Positions 30,558 to 46,300 of a stretch of 64,000 nt of DNA are shown piece by piece. A program made the translations under genes and the position numbers. The notes below the pieces were generated by a model that saw only the letters and a list, made by a program, of their open reading frames with translations, ran no database searches and was not told the origin of the DNA. Position 1 is the first letter of the stretch. Every line of letters starts with the position of its first letter. Origin of the DNA: Maratus speciosus (lineage: Eukaryota; Arthropoda; Arachnida; Araneae; Salticidae); NCBI GenBank assembly GCA_963932465.1, contig OZ010791.1, positions 156,296,012 to 156,360,011 on the forward strand, in the 5' to 3' direction.

Positions 30558-33500
30558 CGGAAACGTTTCCTAAAATCAGTGCAGTAAAATAAACTATTAA
30601 TTTTAATGCTAATGCTGCTAATTTACCATGTTTATCTGTAAAGCATGTTTGTTGAACATGGAAATGTTTATCTGAGAATTGATAGCATCCTAAAGGCCGA
30701 CATTCCGGGTCCATAAAACTGATTTATACAATATAAAAATTACTCGGAAACGTTTCCGAAAATCGGTGAAGTAAAAGAAACTATTAATGTTAATGCAGTT
30801 AATTTACTAACATGTTTGTTGAACATGGAAATGATTATCCGAGAATTGATAGTATCCTAAAGACCGATATTAAGGGTCAATAAAACTGATTTATAAAATA
30901 TAAAAATTACTCGGAAAAGTTTCCGAAAATCGATGCAGTAAAATAAACTATTAATTTTAATGTTAATGCTGCTAATTTACCATGTTTATCTGTAAAACAT
31001 GTTTGTTGAACATGGAAATGTTGATCTGAGAATTGATAGTATCCTAAAGACCGATATTCCGGGTCCATAAAATTGACTTATACAATATCAAAATTACTCG
31101 GAAACGTTTTCGAAAATCGATGCAGTAAAAGAAACTACTAATGTTAATGCTGTTAATTTACTAACATGTTTCTTGAACATGGAAATGTTTAACTGAGAAT
31201 TGATAGTATCCTAAAGACCGATATTCCGGGTCCATAAAACTGATTTATACAATATTTAAAAAAAATTACTCGGAAACGTTTCCGAAAATCGGTGCAGTAA
31301 AATAAACTATTAATTTTAATGTTAATGCTGCTAATTTATAATGTTTATCTGTAAATCATGTTTGTTGAACATGGGAATGTTTATCTGAGAATTGATAGTA
31401 TCCTACAGACCGATATTCCGGGTCCTAAAAAGAATGCTGTTAATTTACTAACATGTTTGTTGAGCATGGGAATGTTCATCTGAGAACTGATAGTATCCTA
31501 CACCGATATTCCGGGTCCATAAAACTGATTTATACAACATAAAAATTACTCGGAAAAGTTTCCGAAAATCAGTGCAGTAAAAGGAACTATTAAATTTAAT
31601 GTTAATGCTGCTAATTTACTATGTTTATCTGTAAAACATGTTTGTTGAACATGGGAATGTTTATCTGAGAATTGATAGTATCCTACAGACCGATATTTCG
31701 GGTCCTAAAAAGAATGCTCTTAATTTACTAACATGTTTGTTGAACATGGAAATGTTTATCTGAGAATTGATAGTATCCTAAAGACCGATATTCCGGGTCC
31801 ATAAAACTGATGTATACAATATAAAAATTACTCGAAAACGTTTCCTAAAATCAGTGCAGTAAAATAAACTATTAATTTTTAATGCTAATGCTGCTAATTT
31901 ACCATGTTTATTTGTGAAAAAAAATTTTGAACACGGAAACGTTTATCTAAGAATTCGTAGTACCCTAAAGACCGATATTCCAGGTTCATAAAACTGGTTA
32001 ATACACTATAAAAGTTACTCTTAAACATTTCCGAAAACCGGTGCAGTAAAAGATACTATTAATTTAAATGTTAATGTTATTAATTTTTTCATGTTTATAT
32101 GTGAAACATGTTTGTTGAACATGGGAATGTTTATCTGAGAATTAATAGCATCCTAAAGACCGATATTCTGGGTCCATAAAACTAATTTATACAATATAAA
32201 AATTACTCGGAAACGTTTCCGAAAATCGGTGCAGTAAAATAAACTATTAATTTTAATGTTAATGCTGCAAATTTACCATGTTTATCTGTAAAACATGTTT
32301 GTTGAACATGGGAATGTTTATCTGAGAATTAATAGCATCCTAAAGACCGAAATTCCGGGTCCATAAACCTGATTAACACACTGTAAAAGTTACTCGGAAA
32401 CGTTTCCTAAAATCAGTGCAGAAAAAAAACTGTTAATTTTAATCGTAATGCTGCTAATTTACCATGTTTATCTGTAAAGCATGTTTGTTGAACATGGAAA
32501 TGTTCATCTGAGAATTGATAGTATCCTAAAGACCGATATTCCGGGACCATAAAACTGACTTTTGCAATATCAAAATTACTCGGAAACCTTTTCAAAAACC
32601 GGTGCAGTAAAAGAAACTATTAATGTTAATGCTGTTAATTTACTTACATGTTTGTTGAACATGGAAATGTTTAACTGAGAATTGATAGTATCCTAAAGTC
32701 CGATATTTCGGGTCCATAAAACTGATTTATAAAATATAAAAAAAATTACTCGGAAACGTTTCCGAAAATCGGTGCAGTAAAATAAACTATTAATTTTAAT
32801 GTTAATGCTGCTAATTTACCATGATTATCAATAAAACATGTTTGTTGAACATGGCAATGTTTATCTGAGAATTGATAGTATCCGAAAGACCGATATTCCG
32901 GGTCCATAAAACTGGTTTATACAATATAAAAATTACTTGGAAAAGTTTCCGAAAATCGGTGCAGTAAAAGAAACTATTAATTTTAATGTTAATGCTGCTA
33001 ATTTACCATGCTTATCTGTAAAACATGTTTGTTGAACATGGGAATGTTTATCTGAGAATTGATAGTATCCTACAGACCGATATTCCGGGTCCTAAAAAGA
33101 ATGCTGTTAATTTACTAACATGTTTGTTGAACATGGGAATGTTCATCTGAGAACTGATAGTATCCTAAAGACCGATATTCCAGGTCCATAAAACTGACTT
33201 ATACAATATCAAAATTACTCGGAAACGTTTCTGAAAATCGGTGCAGTAAAATATACTATTAATTTTAATGTTAATGCTGCTAATTTACCATGTTTATATG
33301 TAAAACACGTTTGTTGAACATGGGAATATTTATCTGAGAATTAATAGTATCCTAAAGACCGAAATTCCGGGTCCATAAAACTGATTAACACACTGTAAAA
33401 GTTACTCGGAAAAGTTTCCTAAAATCAGTGCAGTAAAATAAACTATTAAATTTAATGCTAATGCTGCTAATTTATCATGTTTATCTGTAAAGCATGTTTG

Positions 33501-34770
33501 TTGAACATGGAAATGTTTATCTGAGAATTGATAGCATCCTAAAGGCCGATATTCCGGGTCCATAAAACTGATTTATACAATATAAAAATTACTCGGAAAC
33601 GTTTCCGAAAATCGGGGAAAAAAAAGAAACTATTAATGTTAATGCTGTTAGTTTACTAACATGTTTGTTGAACATGGAAATGTTTATCTGAGAATTGATA
33701 GTATCCTAAAGACCGATATTACGGGTCAATAAAACTGATTTATGCAATATAAAAATTACTCGGAAAAGTTTCCGAAAATCGATGCAGTAAAATAAACTAT
33801 TATTTTTAATGTTAATGCTGCTAATTTACCATGTTTATCTGTAAAACATGTTTGTTGAACATGGAAATGTTCATCTGAGAATTGATAGTATCCTAAAGAC
33901 CGATATTCCGGGACCATAAAACTGACTTATACAATATCAAAATTACTCGGAAACCTTTTCAAAAATCGGTGCAGTAAAAGAAACTATTAATGTTAATGCT
34001 GTTAATTTACTTACATGTTTGTTGAACATGGAAATGTTTAACTGAGAATTGATAGTATCCTAAAGACCGATATTCCGGGTTCATAAAACTGATTTATACA
34101 ATATAAAAATTACTCGAAAACGTTTCCTAAAATCAGTGCAGTAAAATAAACTATTAATTTTAATGTTAATGCTGCTAATTTACCATGTTTATCTGTAAAA
34201 CATGTTTGTTGAACATGGGAATGTTTTTCTGAGAATTGCTAGTATCCTACAGACCGATATTCCGGCTCCTAAAAATAATGCTGTTAATTTACTAACATGT
34301 TTGTTGAACATGGGAATGTTGATCTGAGAACTGATAGTATCCTAAAGACCGATATTCCGGGTCCATAAAACTGACTTATACAATATCAAAATTACTCGGA
34401 AACGTTTTCGAAAATAGCTGCAGTAAAATAAACTATTAATTTGAATGTTAATGCTGCTAATTTACCATGATTATCAATAAAACATGTTTGTTGAACATGG
34501 CAATGGTTATCTGAGAATTGATAGTATCCTAAAGACCGATATTCCGGGTCCATAAAACTGATTTATACAATATAAAAATTACTTGGAAAAGTTTCCGAAA
34601 ATCGGTGCAGTAAAAGAAACTATTAATTTTAATGTTAATGCTGCTAATTTACCATGTTTATCTGTAAAACATGTTTGTTGAACATGGGAATGTTTATCTG
34701 AGAATTAATAGTATCCTAAAGACCGAAATTCCGGGTCCATAAAACTGATTAACACACTATAAAAGTTACT
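30558..34770. repeat. Higher-order repeat, 4.2-kb class, copy 1
   Basis: The distance between identical variants (CGGAAACGTTTCCTAAAATC with TAAAGCATG and AAGGCCGACATTCC following) is 4213 bp. The order of distinctive monomer variants (for example GATTATCCGAGAATTG, GTGAAAAAAAATTTTGAACA) repeats in the next copy. Confidence 0.85.
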
Positions 34771-37700
34771 CGGAAACGTTTCCTAAAATCAGTGCAGTAA
34801 AATAAACTATTAATTTTAATGCTAATGCTGCTAATTTACCATGTTTATCTGTAAAGCATGTTTGTTGAACATGGAAATGTTTATCTGAGAATTGATAGCA
34901 TCCTAAAGGCCGACATTCCGGGTCCATAAAACTGATTTATACAATATAAAAATTACTCGGAAACGTTTCCGAAAATCGGTGAAGTAAAAGAAACTATTAA
35001 TGTTAATGCAGTTAATTTACTAACATGTTTGTTGAACATGGAAATGATTATCCGAGAATTGATAGTATCCTAAAGACCGATATTAAGGGTCAATAAAACT
35101 GATTTATAAAATATAAAAATTACTCGGAAAAGTTTCCGAAAATCGATGCAGTAAAATAAACTATTAATTTTAATGTTAATGCTGCTAATTTACCATGTTT
35201 ATCTGTAAAACATGTTTGTTGAACATGGAAATGTTCATCTGAGAATTGATAGTATCCTAAAGACCGATATTCCGGGTCCATAAAATTGACTTATACAATA
35301 TCAAAATTACTCGGAAACGTTTTCGAAAATCGATGCAGTAAAAGAAACTATTAATGTTAATGCTGTTAATTTACTAACATGTTTGTTGAACATGGAAATG
35401 TTTAACTGAGAATTGATAGTATCCTAAAGACCGATATTCCGGGTCCATAAAACTGATTTATTCAATATTAAAAAAAAATTACTCGGAAACGTTTCCGAAA
35501 ATCGGTGCAGTAAAATAAACTATTAATATTAATGTTAATGCTGCTAATTTATAATGTTTATCTGTAAATCATGTTTGTTGAACATGGGAATGTTTATCTG
35601 AGAATTGATAGTATCCTACAGACCGATATTCCGGGTCCTAAAAAGAATGCTGTTAATTTACTAACATGTTTGTTGAGCATGGGAATGTTCATCTGAGAAC
35701 TGATAGTATCCTACACCGATATTCCGGGTCCATAAAACTGATTTATACAACATAAAAATTACTCGGAAAAGTTTCCGAAAATCAGTGCAGTAAAAGGAAC
35801 TATTAAATTTAATGTTAATGCTGCTAATTTACTATGTTTATCTGTAAAACATGTTTGTTGAACATGGGAATGTTTATCTGAGAATTGATAGTATCCTACA
35901 GACCGATATTTCGGGTCCTAAAAAGAATGCTGTTAATTTACTAACATGTTTGTTAAACATGGAAATGTTTATCTGAGAATTGATAGTATCCTAAAGACCG
36001 ATATTCCGGGTCCATAAAACTGATTTATACAATATAAAAATTACTCGAAAACGTTTCCTAAAATCAGTGCAGTAAAATAAACTATTAATTTTTAATGCTA
36101 ATGCTACTAATTTACCATGTTTATTTGTGAAAAAAAATTTTGAACACGGAAACGTTTATCTAAGAATTCGTAGTACCCTAAACACCGATATTCCAGGTTC
36201 ATAAAACTGGTTAATACACTATAAAAGTTACTCTTAAACATTTCCGAAAACCGGTGCAGTAAAAGATACTATTAATTTAAATGTTAATGTTATTAATTTT
36301 TTCATGTTTATATGTGAAACATGTTTGTTGAACATGGGAATGTTTATCTGAGAATTAATAGCATCCTAAAGACCGATATTCCGGGTCCATAAAACTAATT
36401 TATACAATATAAAAATTACTCGGAAACGTTTCCGAAAATCGGTGCAGTAAAAGCACTTATTAATGTTAATGCTGTTAATTTACTATCATGTTTGTTGAAC
36501 ATGGAAATGTTTATCTGAGAATTGATAGTATCCTAAAGACCGATATTCCGGGTCCTTAAAACTGATTTATACAATATAAAAATTACTCGGAAACGTTTCC
36601 GAAAATCGGTGCAGTAAAATAAACTATTAATTTTAATGTTAATGCTGCAAATTTACCATGTTTATCTGTAAAACATGTTTGTTGAACATGGGAATGTTTA
36701 TCTGAGAATTAATAGTATCCTAAAGACCGAAATTCCGGGTCCATAAACCTGATTAACACACTGTAAAAGTTACTCGGAAACGTTTCCTAAAATCAGTGCA
36801 GAAAAAAAACTGTTAATTTTAATCGTAATGCTGCTAATTTACCATGTTTATCTGTAAAGCATGTTTGTTGAACATGGAAATGTTCATCTGAGAATTGATA
36901 GTATCCTAAAGACCGATATTCCGGGACCATAAAACTGACTTTTACAATATCAAAATTACTCGGAAACCTTTTCAAAAACCGGTGCAGTAAAAGAAACTAT
37001 TAATGTTAATGCTGTTAATTTACTTACATGTTTGTTGAACATGGAAATGTTTAACTGAGAATTGATAGTATCCTAAAGTCCGATATTTCGGGTCCATAAA
37101 ACTGATTTATAAAATATAAAAAAAAATTACTCGGAAACGTTTCCGAAAATCGGTGCAGTAAAATAAACTATTAATTTTAATGTTAATGCTGCTAATTTAC
37201 CATGATTATCAATAAAACATGTTTGTTGAACATGGCAATGTTTATCTGAGAATTGATAGTATCCGAAAGACCGATATTCCGGGTCCATAAAACTGATTTA
37301 TACAATATAAAAATTACTTGGAAAAGTTTCCGAAAATCGGTGCAGTAAAAGAAACTATTAATTTTAATGTTAATGCTACTAATTTACCATGCTTATCTGT
37401 AAAACATGTTTGTTGAACATGGGAATGTTTATCTGAGAATTGATAGTATCCTACAGACCGATATTCCGGGTCCTAAAAAGAATGCTGTTAATTTACTAAC
37501 ATGTTTGTTGAACATGGGAATGTTCATCTGAGAACTGATAGTATCCTAAAGACCGATATTCCAGGTCCATAAAACTGACTTATACAATATCAAAATTACT
37601 CGGAAACGTTTCTGAAAATCGGTGCAGTAAAATATACTATTAATTTTAATGTTAATGCTGCTAATTTACCATGTTTATATGTAAAACACGTTTGTTGAAC

Positions 37701-39037
37701 ATGGGAATATTTATCTGAGAATTAATAGTATCCTAAAGACCGAAATTCCGGGTCCATAAAACTGATTAACACACTGTAAAAGTTACTCGGAAAAGTTTCC
37801 TAAAATCAGTGCAGTAAAATAAACTATTAAATTTAATGCTAATGCTGCTAATTTACCATGTTTATCTGTAAAGCATGTTTGTTGAACATGGAAATGTTTA
37901 TCTGAGAATTGATAGCATCCTAAAGGCCGATATTCCGGGTCCATAAAACTGATTTATACAATATAAAAATTACTCGGAAACGTTTCCGAAAATCGGGGAA
38001 AAAAAAGAAACTATTAATGTTAATGCTGTTAGTTTACTAACATGTTTGTTGAACATGGAAATGTTTATCTGAGAATTGATAGTATCCTAAAGACCGATAT
38101 TACGGGTCAATAAAACTGATTTATGCAATATAAAAATTACTCGGAAAAGTTTCCGAAAATCGATGCAGTAAAATAAACTATTATTTTTAATGTTAATGCT
38201 GCTAATTTACCATGTTTATCTGTAAAACATGTTTGTTGAACATGGAAATGTTCATCTGAGAATTGATAGTATCCTAAAGACCGATATTCCGGGACCATAA
38301 AACTGACTTATACAATATCAAAATTACTCGGAAACCTTTTCAAAAATCGGTGCAGTAAAAGAAACTATTAATGTTAATGCTGTTAATTTACTTACATGTT
38401 TGTTGAACATGGAAATGTTTAACTGAGAATTGATAGTATCCTAAAGACCGATATTCCGGGTTCATAAAACTGATTTATACAATATAAAAATTACTCGAAA
38501 ACGTTTCCTAAAATCAGTGCAGTAAAATAAACTATTAATTTTTAATGCTAATGCTGCTAATTTACCATGTTTATTTGTGAAAAAAAATTTTGAACACGGA
38601 AACGTTTATCTAAGAATTCGTAGTACCCTAAACACCGATATTCCAGGTTCATAAAACTGGTTAATACACTATAAAAGTTACTCTTAAACATTTCCGAAAA
38701 CCGGTGCAGTAAAAGATACTATTAATTTAAATGTTAATGTTATTAATTTTTTCATGTTTATATGTGAAACATGTTTGTTGAACATGGGAATGTTTATCTG
38801 AGAATTAATAGCATCCTAAAGACCGATATTCCGGGTCCATAAAACTAATTTATACAATATAAAAATTACTCGGAAACGTTTCCGAAAATCGGTGCAGTAA
38901 AAGCACTTATTAATGTTAATGCTGTTAATTTACTATCATGTTTGTTGAACATGGAAATATTTATCTGAGAATTGATAGTATCCTAAAGACCGATATTCCG
39001 GGTCCTTAAAACTGATTAACACACTATAAAAGTTACT
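34771..39037. repeat. Higher-order repeat, 4.2-kb class, copy 2
   Basis: 4267 bp to the next equivalent variant at 39038. Compared with copy 1 it gains one short monomer near 36440-36600 (offset of a marker variant grows from about 1855 to 2022) and its last part is replaced by a second GTGAAAAAAAATTTTGAACA block at 38578. Confidence 0.85.
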
Positions 39038-42000
39038 CGGAAACGTTTCCTAAAATCAGTGCAGTAAAATAAACTATTAATTTTAATGCTAATGCTGCTA
39101 ATTTACCATGTTTATCTGTAAAGCATGTTTGTTGAACATGGAAATGTTTATCTGAGAATTGATAGCATCCTAAAGGCCGACATTCCGGGTCCATAAAACT
39201 GATTTATACAATATAAAAATTACTCGGAAACGTTTCCGAAAATCGGTGAAGTAAAAGAAACTATTAATGTTAATGCAGTTAATTTACTAACATGTTTGTT
39301 GAACATGGAAATGATTATCCGAGAATTGATAGTATCCTAAAGACCGATATTAAGGGTCAATAAAACTGATTTATAAAATATAAAAATTACTCGGAAAAGT
39401 TTCCGAAAATCGATGCAGTAAAATAAACTATTAATTTTAATGTTAATGCTGCTAATTTACCATGTTTATCTGTAAAACATGTTTGTTGAACATGGAAATG
39501 TTCATCTGAGAATTGATAGTATCCTAAAGACCGATATTCCGGGTCCATAAAATTGACTTATACAATATCAAAATTACTCGGAAACGTTTTCGAAAATCGA
39601 TGCAGTAAAAGAAACTATTAATGTTAATGCTGTTAATTTACTAACATGTTTGTTGAACATGGAAATGTTTAACTGAGAATTGATAGTATCCTAAAGACCG
39701 ATATTCCGGGTCCATAAAACTGATTTATTCAATATTAAAAAAAAATTACTCGGAAACGTTTCCGAAAATCGGTGCAGTAAAATAAACTATTAATATTAAT
39801 GTTAATGCTGCTAATTTATAATGTTTATCTGTAAATCATGTTTGTTGAACATGGGAATGTTTATCTGAGAATTGATAGTATCCTACAGACCGATATTCCG
39901 GGTCCTAAAAAGAATGCTGTTAATTTACTAACATGTTTGTTGAGCATGGGAATGTTCATCTGAGAACTGATAGTATCCTACACCGATATTCCGGGTCCAT
40001 AAAACTGATTTATACAACATAAAAATTACTCGGAAAAGTTTCCGAAAATCAGTGCAGTAAAAGGAACTATTAAATTTAATGTTAATGCTGCTAATTTACT
40101 ATGTTTATCTGTAAAACATGTTTGTTGAACATGGGAATGTTTATCTGAGAATTGATAGTATCCTACAGACCGATATTTCGGGTCCTAAAAAGAATGCTGT
40201 TAATTTACTAACATGTTTGTTAAACATGGAAATGTTTATCTGAGAATTGATAGTATCCTAAAGACCGATATTCCGGGTCCATAAAACTGATTTATACAAT
40301 ATAAAAATTACTCGAAAACGTTTCCTAAAATCAGTGCAGTAAAATAAACTATTAATTTTTAATGCTAATGCTGCTAATTTACCATGTTTATTTGTGAAAA
40401 AAAATTTTGAACACGGAAACGTTTATCTAAGAATTCGTAGTACCCTAAACACCGATATTCCAGGTTCATAAAACTGGTTAATACACTATAAAAGTTACTC
40501 TTAAACATTTCCGAAAACCGGTGCAGTAAAAGATACTATTAATTTAAATGTTAATGTTATTAATTTTTTCATGTTTATATGTGAAACATGTTTGTTGAAC
40601 ATGGGAATGTTTATCTGAGAATTAATAGCATCCTAAAGACCGATATTCCGGGTCCATAAAACTAATTTATACAATATAAAAATTACTCGGAAACGTTTCC
40701 GAAAATCGGTGCAGTAAAAGCACTTATTAATGTTAATGCTGTTAATTTACTATCATGTTTGTTGAACATGGAAATGTTTATCTGAGAATTGATAGTATCC
40801 TAAAGACCGATATTCCGGGTCCTTAAAACTGATTTATACAATATAAAAATTACTCGGAAACGTTTCCGAAAATCGGTGCAGTAAAATAAACTATTAATTT
40901 TAATGTTAATGCTGCAAATTTACCATGTTTATCTGTAAAACATGTTTGTTGAACATGGGAATGTTTATCTGAGAATTAATAGTATCCTAAAGACCGAAAT
41001 TCCGGGTCCATAAACCTGATTAACACACTGTAAAAGTTACTCGGAAACGTTTCCTAAAATCAGTGCAGAAAAAAAACTGTTAATTTTAATCGTAATGCTG
41101 CTAATTTACCATGTTTATCTGTAAAGCATGTTTGTTGAACATGGAAATGTTCATCTGAGAATTGATAGTATCCTAAAGACCGATATTCCGGGACCATAAA
41201 ACTGACTTTTACAATATCAAAATTACTCGGAAACCTTTTCAAAAACCGGTGCAGTAAAAGAAACTATTAATGTTAATGCTGTTAATTTACTTACATGTTT
41301 GTTGAACATGGAAATGTTTAACTGAGAATTGATAGTATCCTAAAGTCCGATATTTCGGGTCCATAAAACTGATTTATAAAATATAAAAAAAAATTACTCG
41401 GAAACGTTTCCGAAAATCGGTGCAGTAAAATAAACTATTAATTTTAATGTTAATGCTGCTAATTTACCATGATTATCAATAAAACATGTTTGTTGAACAT
41501 GGCAATGTTTATCTGAGAATTGATAGTATCCGAAAGACCGATATTCCGGGTCCATAAAACTGATTTATACAATATAAAAATTACTTGGAAAAGTTTCCGA
41601 AAATCGGTGCAGTAAAAGAAACTATTAATTTTAATGTTAATGCTACTAATTTACCATGCTTATCTGTAAAACATGTTTGTTGAACATGGGAATGTTTATC
41701 TGAGAATTGATAGTATCCTACAGACCGATATTCCGGGTCCTAAAAAGAATGCTGTTAATTTACTAACATGTTTGTTGAACATGGGAATGTTCATCTGAGA
41801 ACTGATAGTATCCTAAAGACCGATATTCCAGGTCCATAAAACTGACTTATACAATATCAAAATTACTCGGAAACGTTTCTGAAAATCGGTGCAGTAAAAT
41901 ATACTATTAATTTTAATGTTAATGCTGCTAATTTACCATGTTTATATGTAAAACACGTTTGTTGAACATGGGAATATTTATCTGAGAATTAATAGTATCC

Positions 42001-43304
42001 TAATGACCGAAATTCCGGGTCCATAAAACTGATTAACACACTGTAAAAGTTACTCGGAAACGTTTCCTAAAATCAGTGCAGGAAAATAAACTATTAATTT
42101 TAATGCTAATGCTGCTAATTTACCATGTTTATCTGTAAAGCATGTTTGTTGAACATGGAAATGTTTATCTGAGAATTGATAGCATCCTAAAGGCCGATAT
42201 TCCGGGTCCATAAAACTGATTTATACAATATAAAAATTACTCGGAAACGTTTCCGAAAATCGGTGAAAAAAAAGAAACTATTAATGTTAATGCTGTTAGT
42301 TTACTAACATGTTTGTTGAACATGGAAATGTTTATCTGAGAATTGATAGTATCCTAAAGACCGATATTACGGGTCAATAAAACTGATTTATGCAATATAA
42401 AAATTACTCGGAAAAGTTTCCGAAAATCGATGCAGTAAAATAAACTATTATTTTTAATGTTAATGCTGCTAATTTACCATGTTTATCTGTAAAACATGTT
42501 TGTTGAACATGGAAATGTTCATCTGAGAATTGATAGTATCCTAAAGACCGATATTCCGGGACCATAAAACTGACTTATACAATATCAAAATTACTCGGAA
42601 ACCTTTTCAAAAATCGGTGCAGTAAAAGAAACTATTAATGTTAATGCTGTTAATTTGCTTACATGTTTGTTGAACATGGAAATGTTTAACTGAGAATTGA
42701 TAGTATCCTAAAGACCGATATTCCGGGTTCATAAAAGTGATTTATACAATATAAAAATTACTCGAAAACGTTTCCTAAAATCAGTGCAGTAAAATAAACT
42801 ATTAATTTTAATGTAAATGCTGCTAATTTACCATGTTTATCTGTAAAACATGTTTGTTGAACATGGGAATGTTTATCTGAGAATTGCTAGTATCCTAGAG
42901 ACCGATATTCCGGGTCCTAAAAATAATGCTGTTAATTTACTAACATGTTTGTTGAACATGGGAATGTTGATCTGAGAACTGATAGTATCCTAAAGACCGA
43001 TATTCCGGGTCCATAAAACTGACATATACAATATCAAAATTACTCGGAAACGTTTTCGAAAATAGCTGCAGTAAAATAAACTATTAATTTTAATGTTAAT
43101 GCTGCTAATTTACCATGATTATCAATAAAACATGTTTGTTGAACATGGCAATGGTTATCTGAGAATTGATAGTATCCTAAAGACCGATATTCCGGGTCCA
43201 TAAAACTGATTTATACAATATAAAAATTACTTGGAAAAGTTTCCGAAAATCGGTGCAGTAAAAGAAACTATTAATTTTAATGTTAATGCTGCTAATTTAC
43301 CATG
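39038..43304. repeat. Higher-order repeat, 4.2-kb class, copy 3
   Basis: It follows copy 2 variant by variant to about 42790, then switches to the variant order seen near the end of copy 1 (GAATTGCTAGTATCCTA). The end coordinate is approximate because the period breaks here. Confidence 0.7.
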
Positions 43305-46300
43305 TTTATCTCTAAAACATGTTTGTTGAACATGGGAATGTTTATCTGAGAATTGATAGTATCCTAAAGACCGATATTCCGGGTCCATAAAATTGATTTA
43401 TACAATATAAAAATTGCTCGAAAACGTTTCCTAAAATCAGTGCAGTAAAATAAACTATTAATTTTAATGCTAATGCTGCTAATTTACCACGTTTATTTGT
43501 GAAAAAAAATTTTGAACACGGAAATATTTATCTGAAAATTCGTAGTACCCTAATGACCGATATTCCAGGTTCATAAAACTGATTAATACACTATAAAAGT
43601 TATTCTTAAACATTTCCGAAAACAGGTGCAGTAAAAGATACTATTAATTTGAATGTTAATGTTATTAATTTTTTCATGTTTATATGTGAAACATGTTTGT
43701 GGAACATGGGAATGTTTATCTGAGAATTGATAGCATCATAAAGACCGATATTCCGGGTCCATAAAACTAATTTATACAATATAAAAATTACTCGGAAACG
43801 TTTCCGAAAGTCGGTGCATTAAAATATACTATTAATTTTAATGTTAATGCTGCTAATTTACCATGTTTATCTGTAAAACATGTTTGTTGAACATGGGAAT
43901 GTTTATCTGTGAATTGATAGTATCCTACAGACCGATAATCCGGGTCCTAAAAAGAATGCTGTTAATTTACTAACATATTTGTTGAACATGGAAATGTTTA
44001 TCTGAGAATTGATAGTATCCTAAGGACCGATATTCTGCGTCCATAAAACTGATTTATACAACATAAAAATTACTCGGAAACGTTTCCGAAAATCGGTGCA
44101 TTAAAATATACTATTAATTTTAATGTTAATGCTGCTAATTTACCATGTTTATCTGTAAAGCATGTTTGTTGAACATGGAAATGTTCATCTGAGAATTGAT
44201 AGTATCCTAAAGACCGATATTCCGGGACCATAAAACTGACTTTTACAATATCAAAATTACTCGGAAACCTTTTCAAAAACCGGTGCAGTAAAAGAAACTA
44301 TTAATGTTAATGCTGTTAATTTACTTACATGTTTGTTGAACATGGAAATGTTTAACTGAGAATTGATAGTATCCTAAAGTCCGATATTTCGGGTCCATAA
44401 AACTGATTTATAAAATATAAAAAAAATTACTCGGAAACGTTTCCGAAAATCGGTGCAGTAAAATAAACTATTAATTTTAATGTTAATGCTGCTAATTTAC
44501 CATGTTTATATGTAAAACACGTTTGTTGAACATGGGAATATTTATCTGAGAATTAATAGTATCCTAAAGACCGAAATTCCGGGTCCATAAAACTGATTAA
44601 CACACTGTAAAAGTTACTCGGAAAAGTTTCCTAAAATCAGTGCAGTAAAATAAACTATTAATTTTAATGCTAATGCTGCTAATTTACCATGTTTATCTGT
44701 AAAGCATGTTTGTTGAACATGGGAATGTTTATCTGAGAATTGATAGTATCCTACAGACCGGTATTCCGGGTCCTAAAAAGAATGCTGTTAATTTACTAAC
44801 ATGTTTGTTGAACATGGGAATGTTCATCTGAGAACTGATAGTATCCTAAAGACCGATATTCCAGGTCCATAAAACTGACTTATACAATATCAAAATTACT
44901 CGGAAACGTTTCTGAAAATCGGTGCAGTAAAATATACTATTAATTTTAATGTTAATGCTGCTAATTTACCATGTTTATATGTAAAACACGTTTGTTGAAC
45001 ATGGGAATATTTATCTGAGAATTAATAGTATCCTAAAGACCGAAATTCCGGGTCCATAAAACTGATTAACACACTGTAAAAGTTACTCGGAAAAGTTTCC
45101 TAAAATCAGTGCAGTAAAATAAACTATTAATTTTAATGCTAATGCTGCTAATTTACCATGTTTATCTGTAAAGCATGTTTGTTGAACATGGAAATGTTTA
45201 TCTGAGAATTGATAGCATCCTAAAGGCCGATATTCCGGGTCCATAAAACTGATTTATACAATATAAAAATTACTCGGAAACGTTTCCGAAAATCGGGGAA
45301 AAAAAAGAAACTATTAATGTTAATGCTGTTAGTTTACTAACATGTTTGTTGAACATGGAAATGTTTATCTGAGAATTGATAGTATCCTAAAGACCGATAT
45401 TACGGGTCAATAAAACTGATTTATGCAATATAAAAATTACTCGGAAAAGTTTCCGAAAATCGATGCAGTAAAATAAACTATTATTTTTAATGTTAATGCT
45501 GCTAATTTACCATGTTTATCTGTAAAACATGTTTGTTGAACATGGAAATGTTCATCTTAGAATTGATAGTATCCTAAAGACCGATATTCCGGGACCATAA
45601 AACTGACTTATACAATATCAAAATTACTCGGAAACCTTTTCAAAAATCGGTGCAGTAAAAGAAACTATTAATGTTAATGCTGTTAATTTACTTACATGTT
45701 TGTTGAACATGGAAATGTTTAACTGAGAATTGATAGTATCCTAAAGACCGATATTCCGGGTTCATAAAACTGATTTATACAATATAAAAATTACTCGAAA
45801 ACGTTTCCTAAAATCAGTGCAGTAAAATAAACTATTAATTTTAATGTTAATGCTGCTAATTTACCATGTTTATCTGTAAAACATGTTTGTTGAACATGGG
45901 AATGTTTATCTGAGAATTGCTAGTATCCTACAGACCGATATTCCGGGTCCTAAAAATAATGCTGTTAATTTACTAACATGTTTGTTGAACATGGGAATGT
46001 TGATCTGAGAACTGATAGTATCCTAGAGACCGATATTCCGGGTCCATAAAACTGACTTATACAATATCAAAATTACTCGGAAACGTTTTCGAAAATAGCT
46101 GCAGCAAAATAAACTATTAATTTGAATGTTAATGCTGCTAATTTACCATGATTATCAATAAAACATGTTTGTTGAACATGGCAATGGTTATCTGAGAATT
46201 GATAGTATCCTAAAGACCGATATTCCGGGTCCATAAAACTGATTTATACAATATAAAAATTACTTGGAAAAGTTTCCGAAAATCGGTGCAGTAAAAGAAA

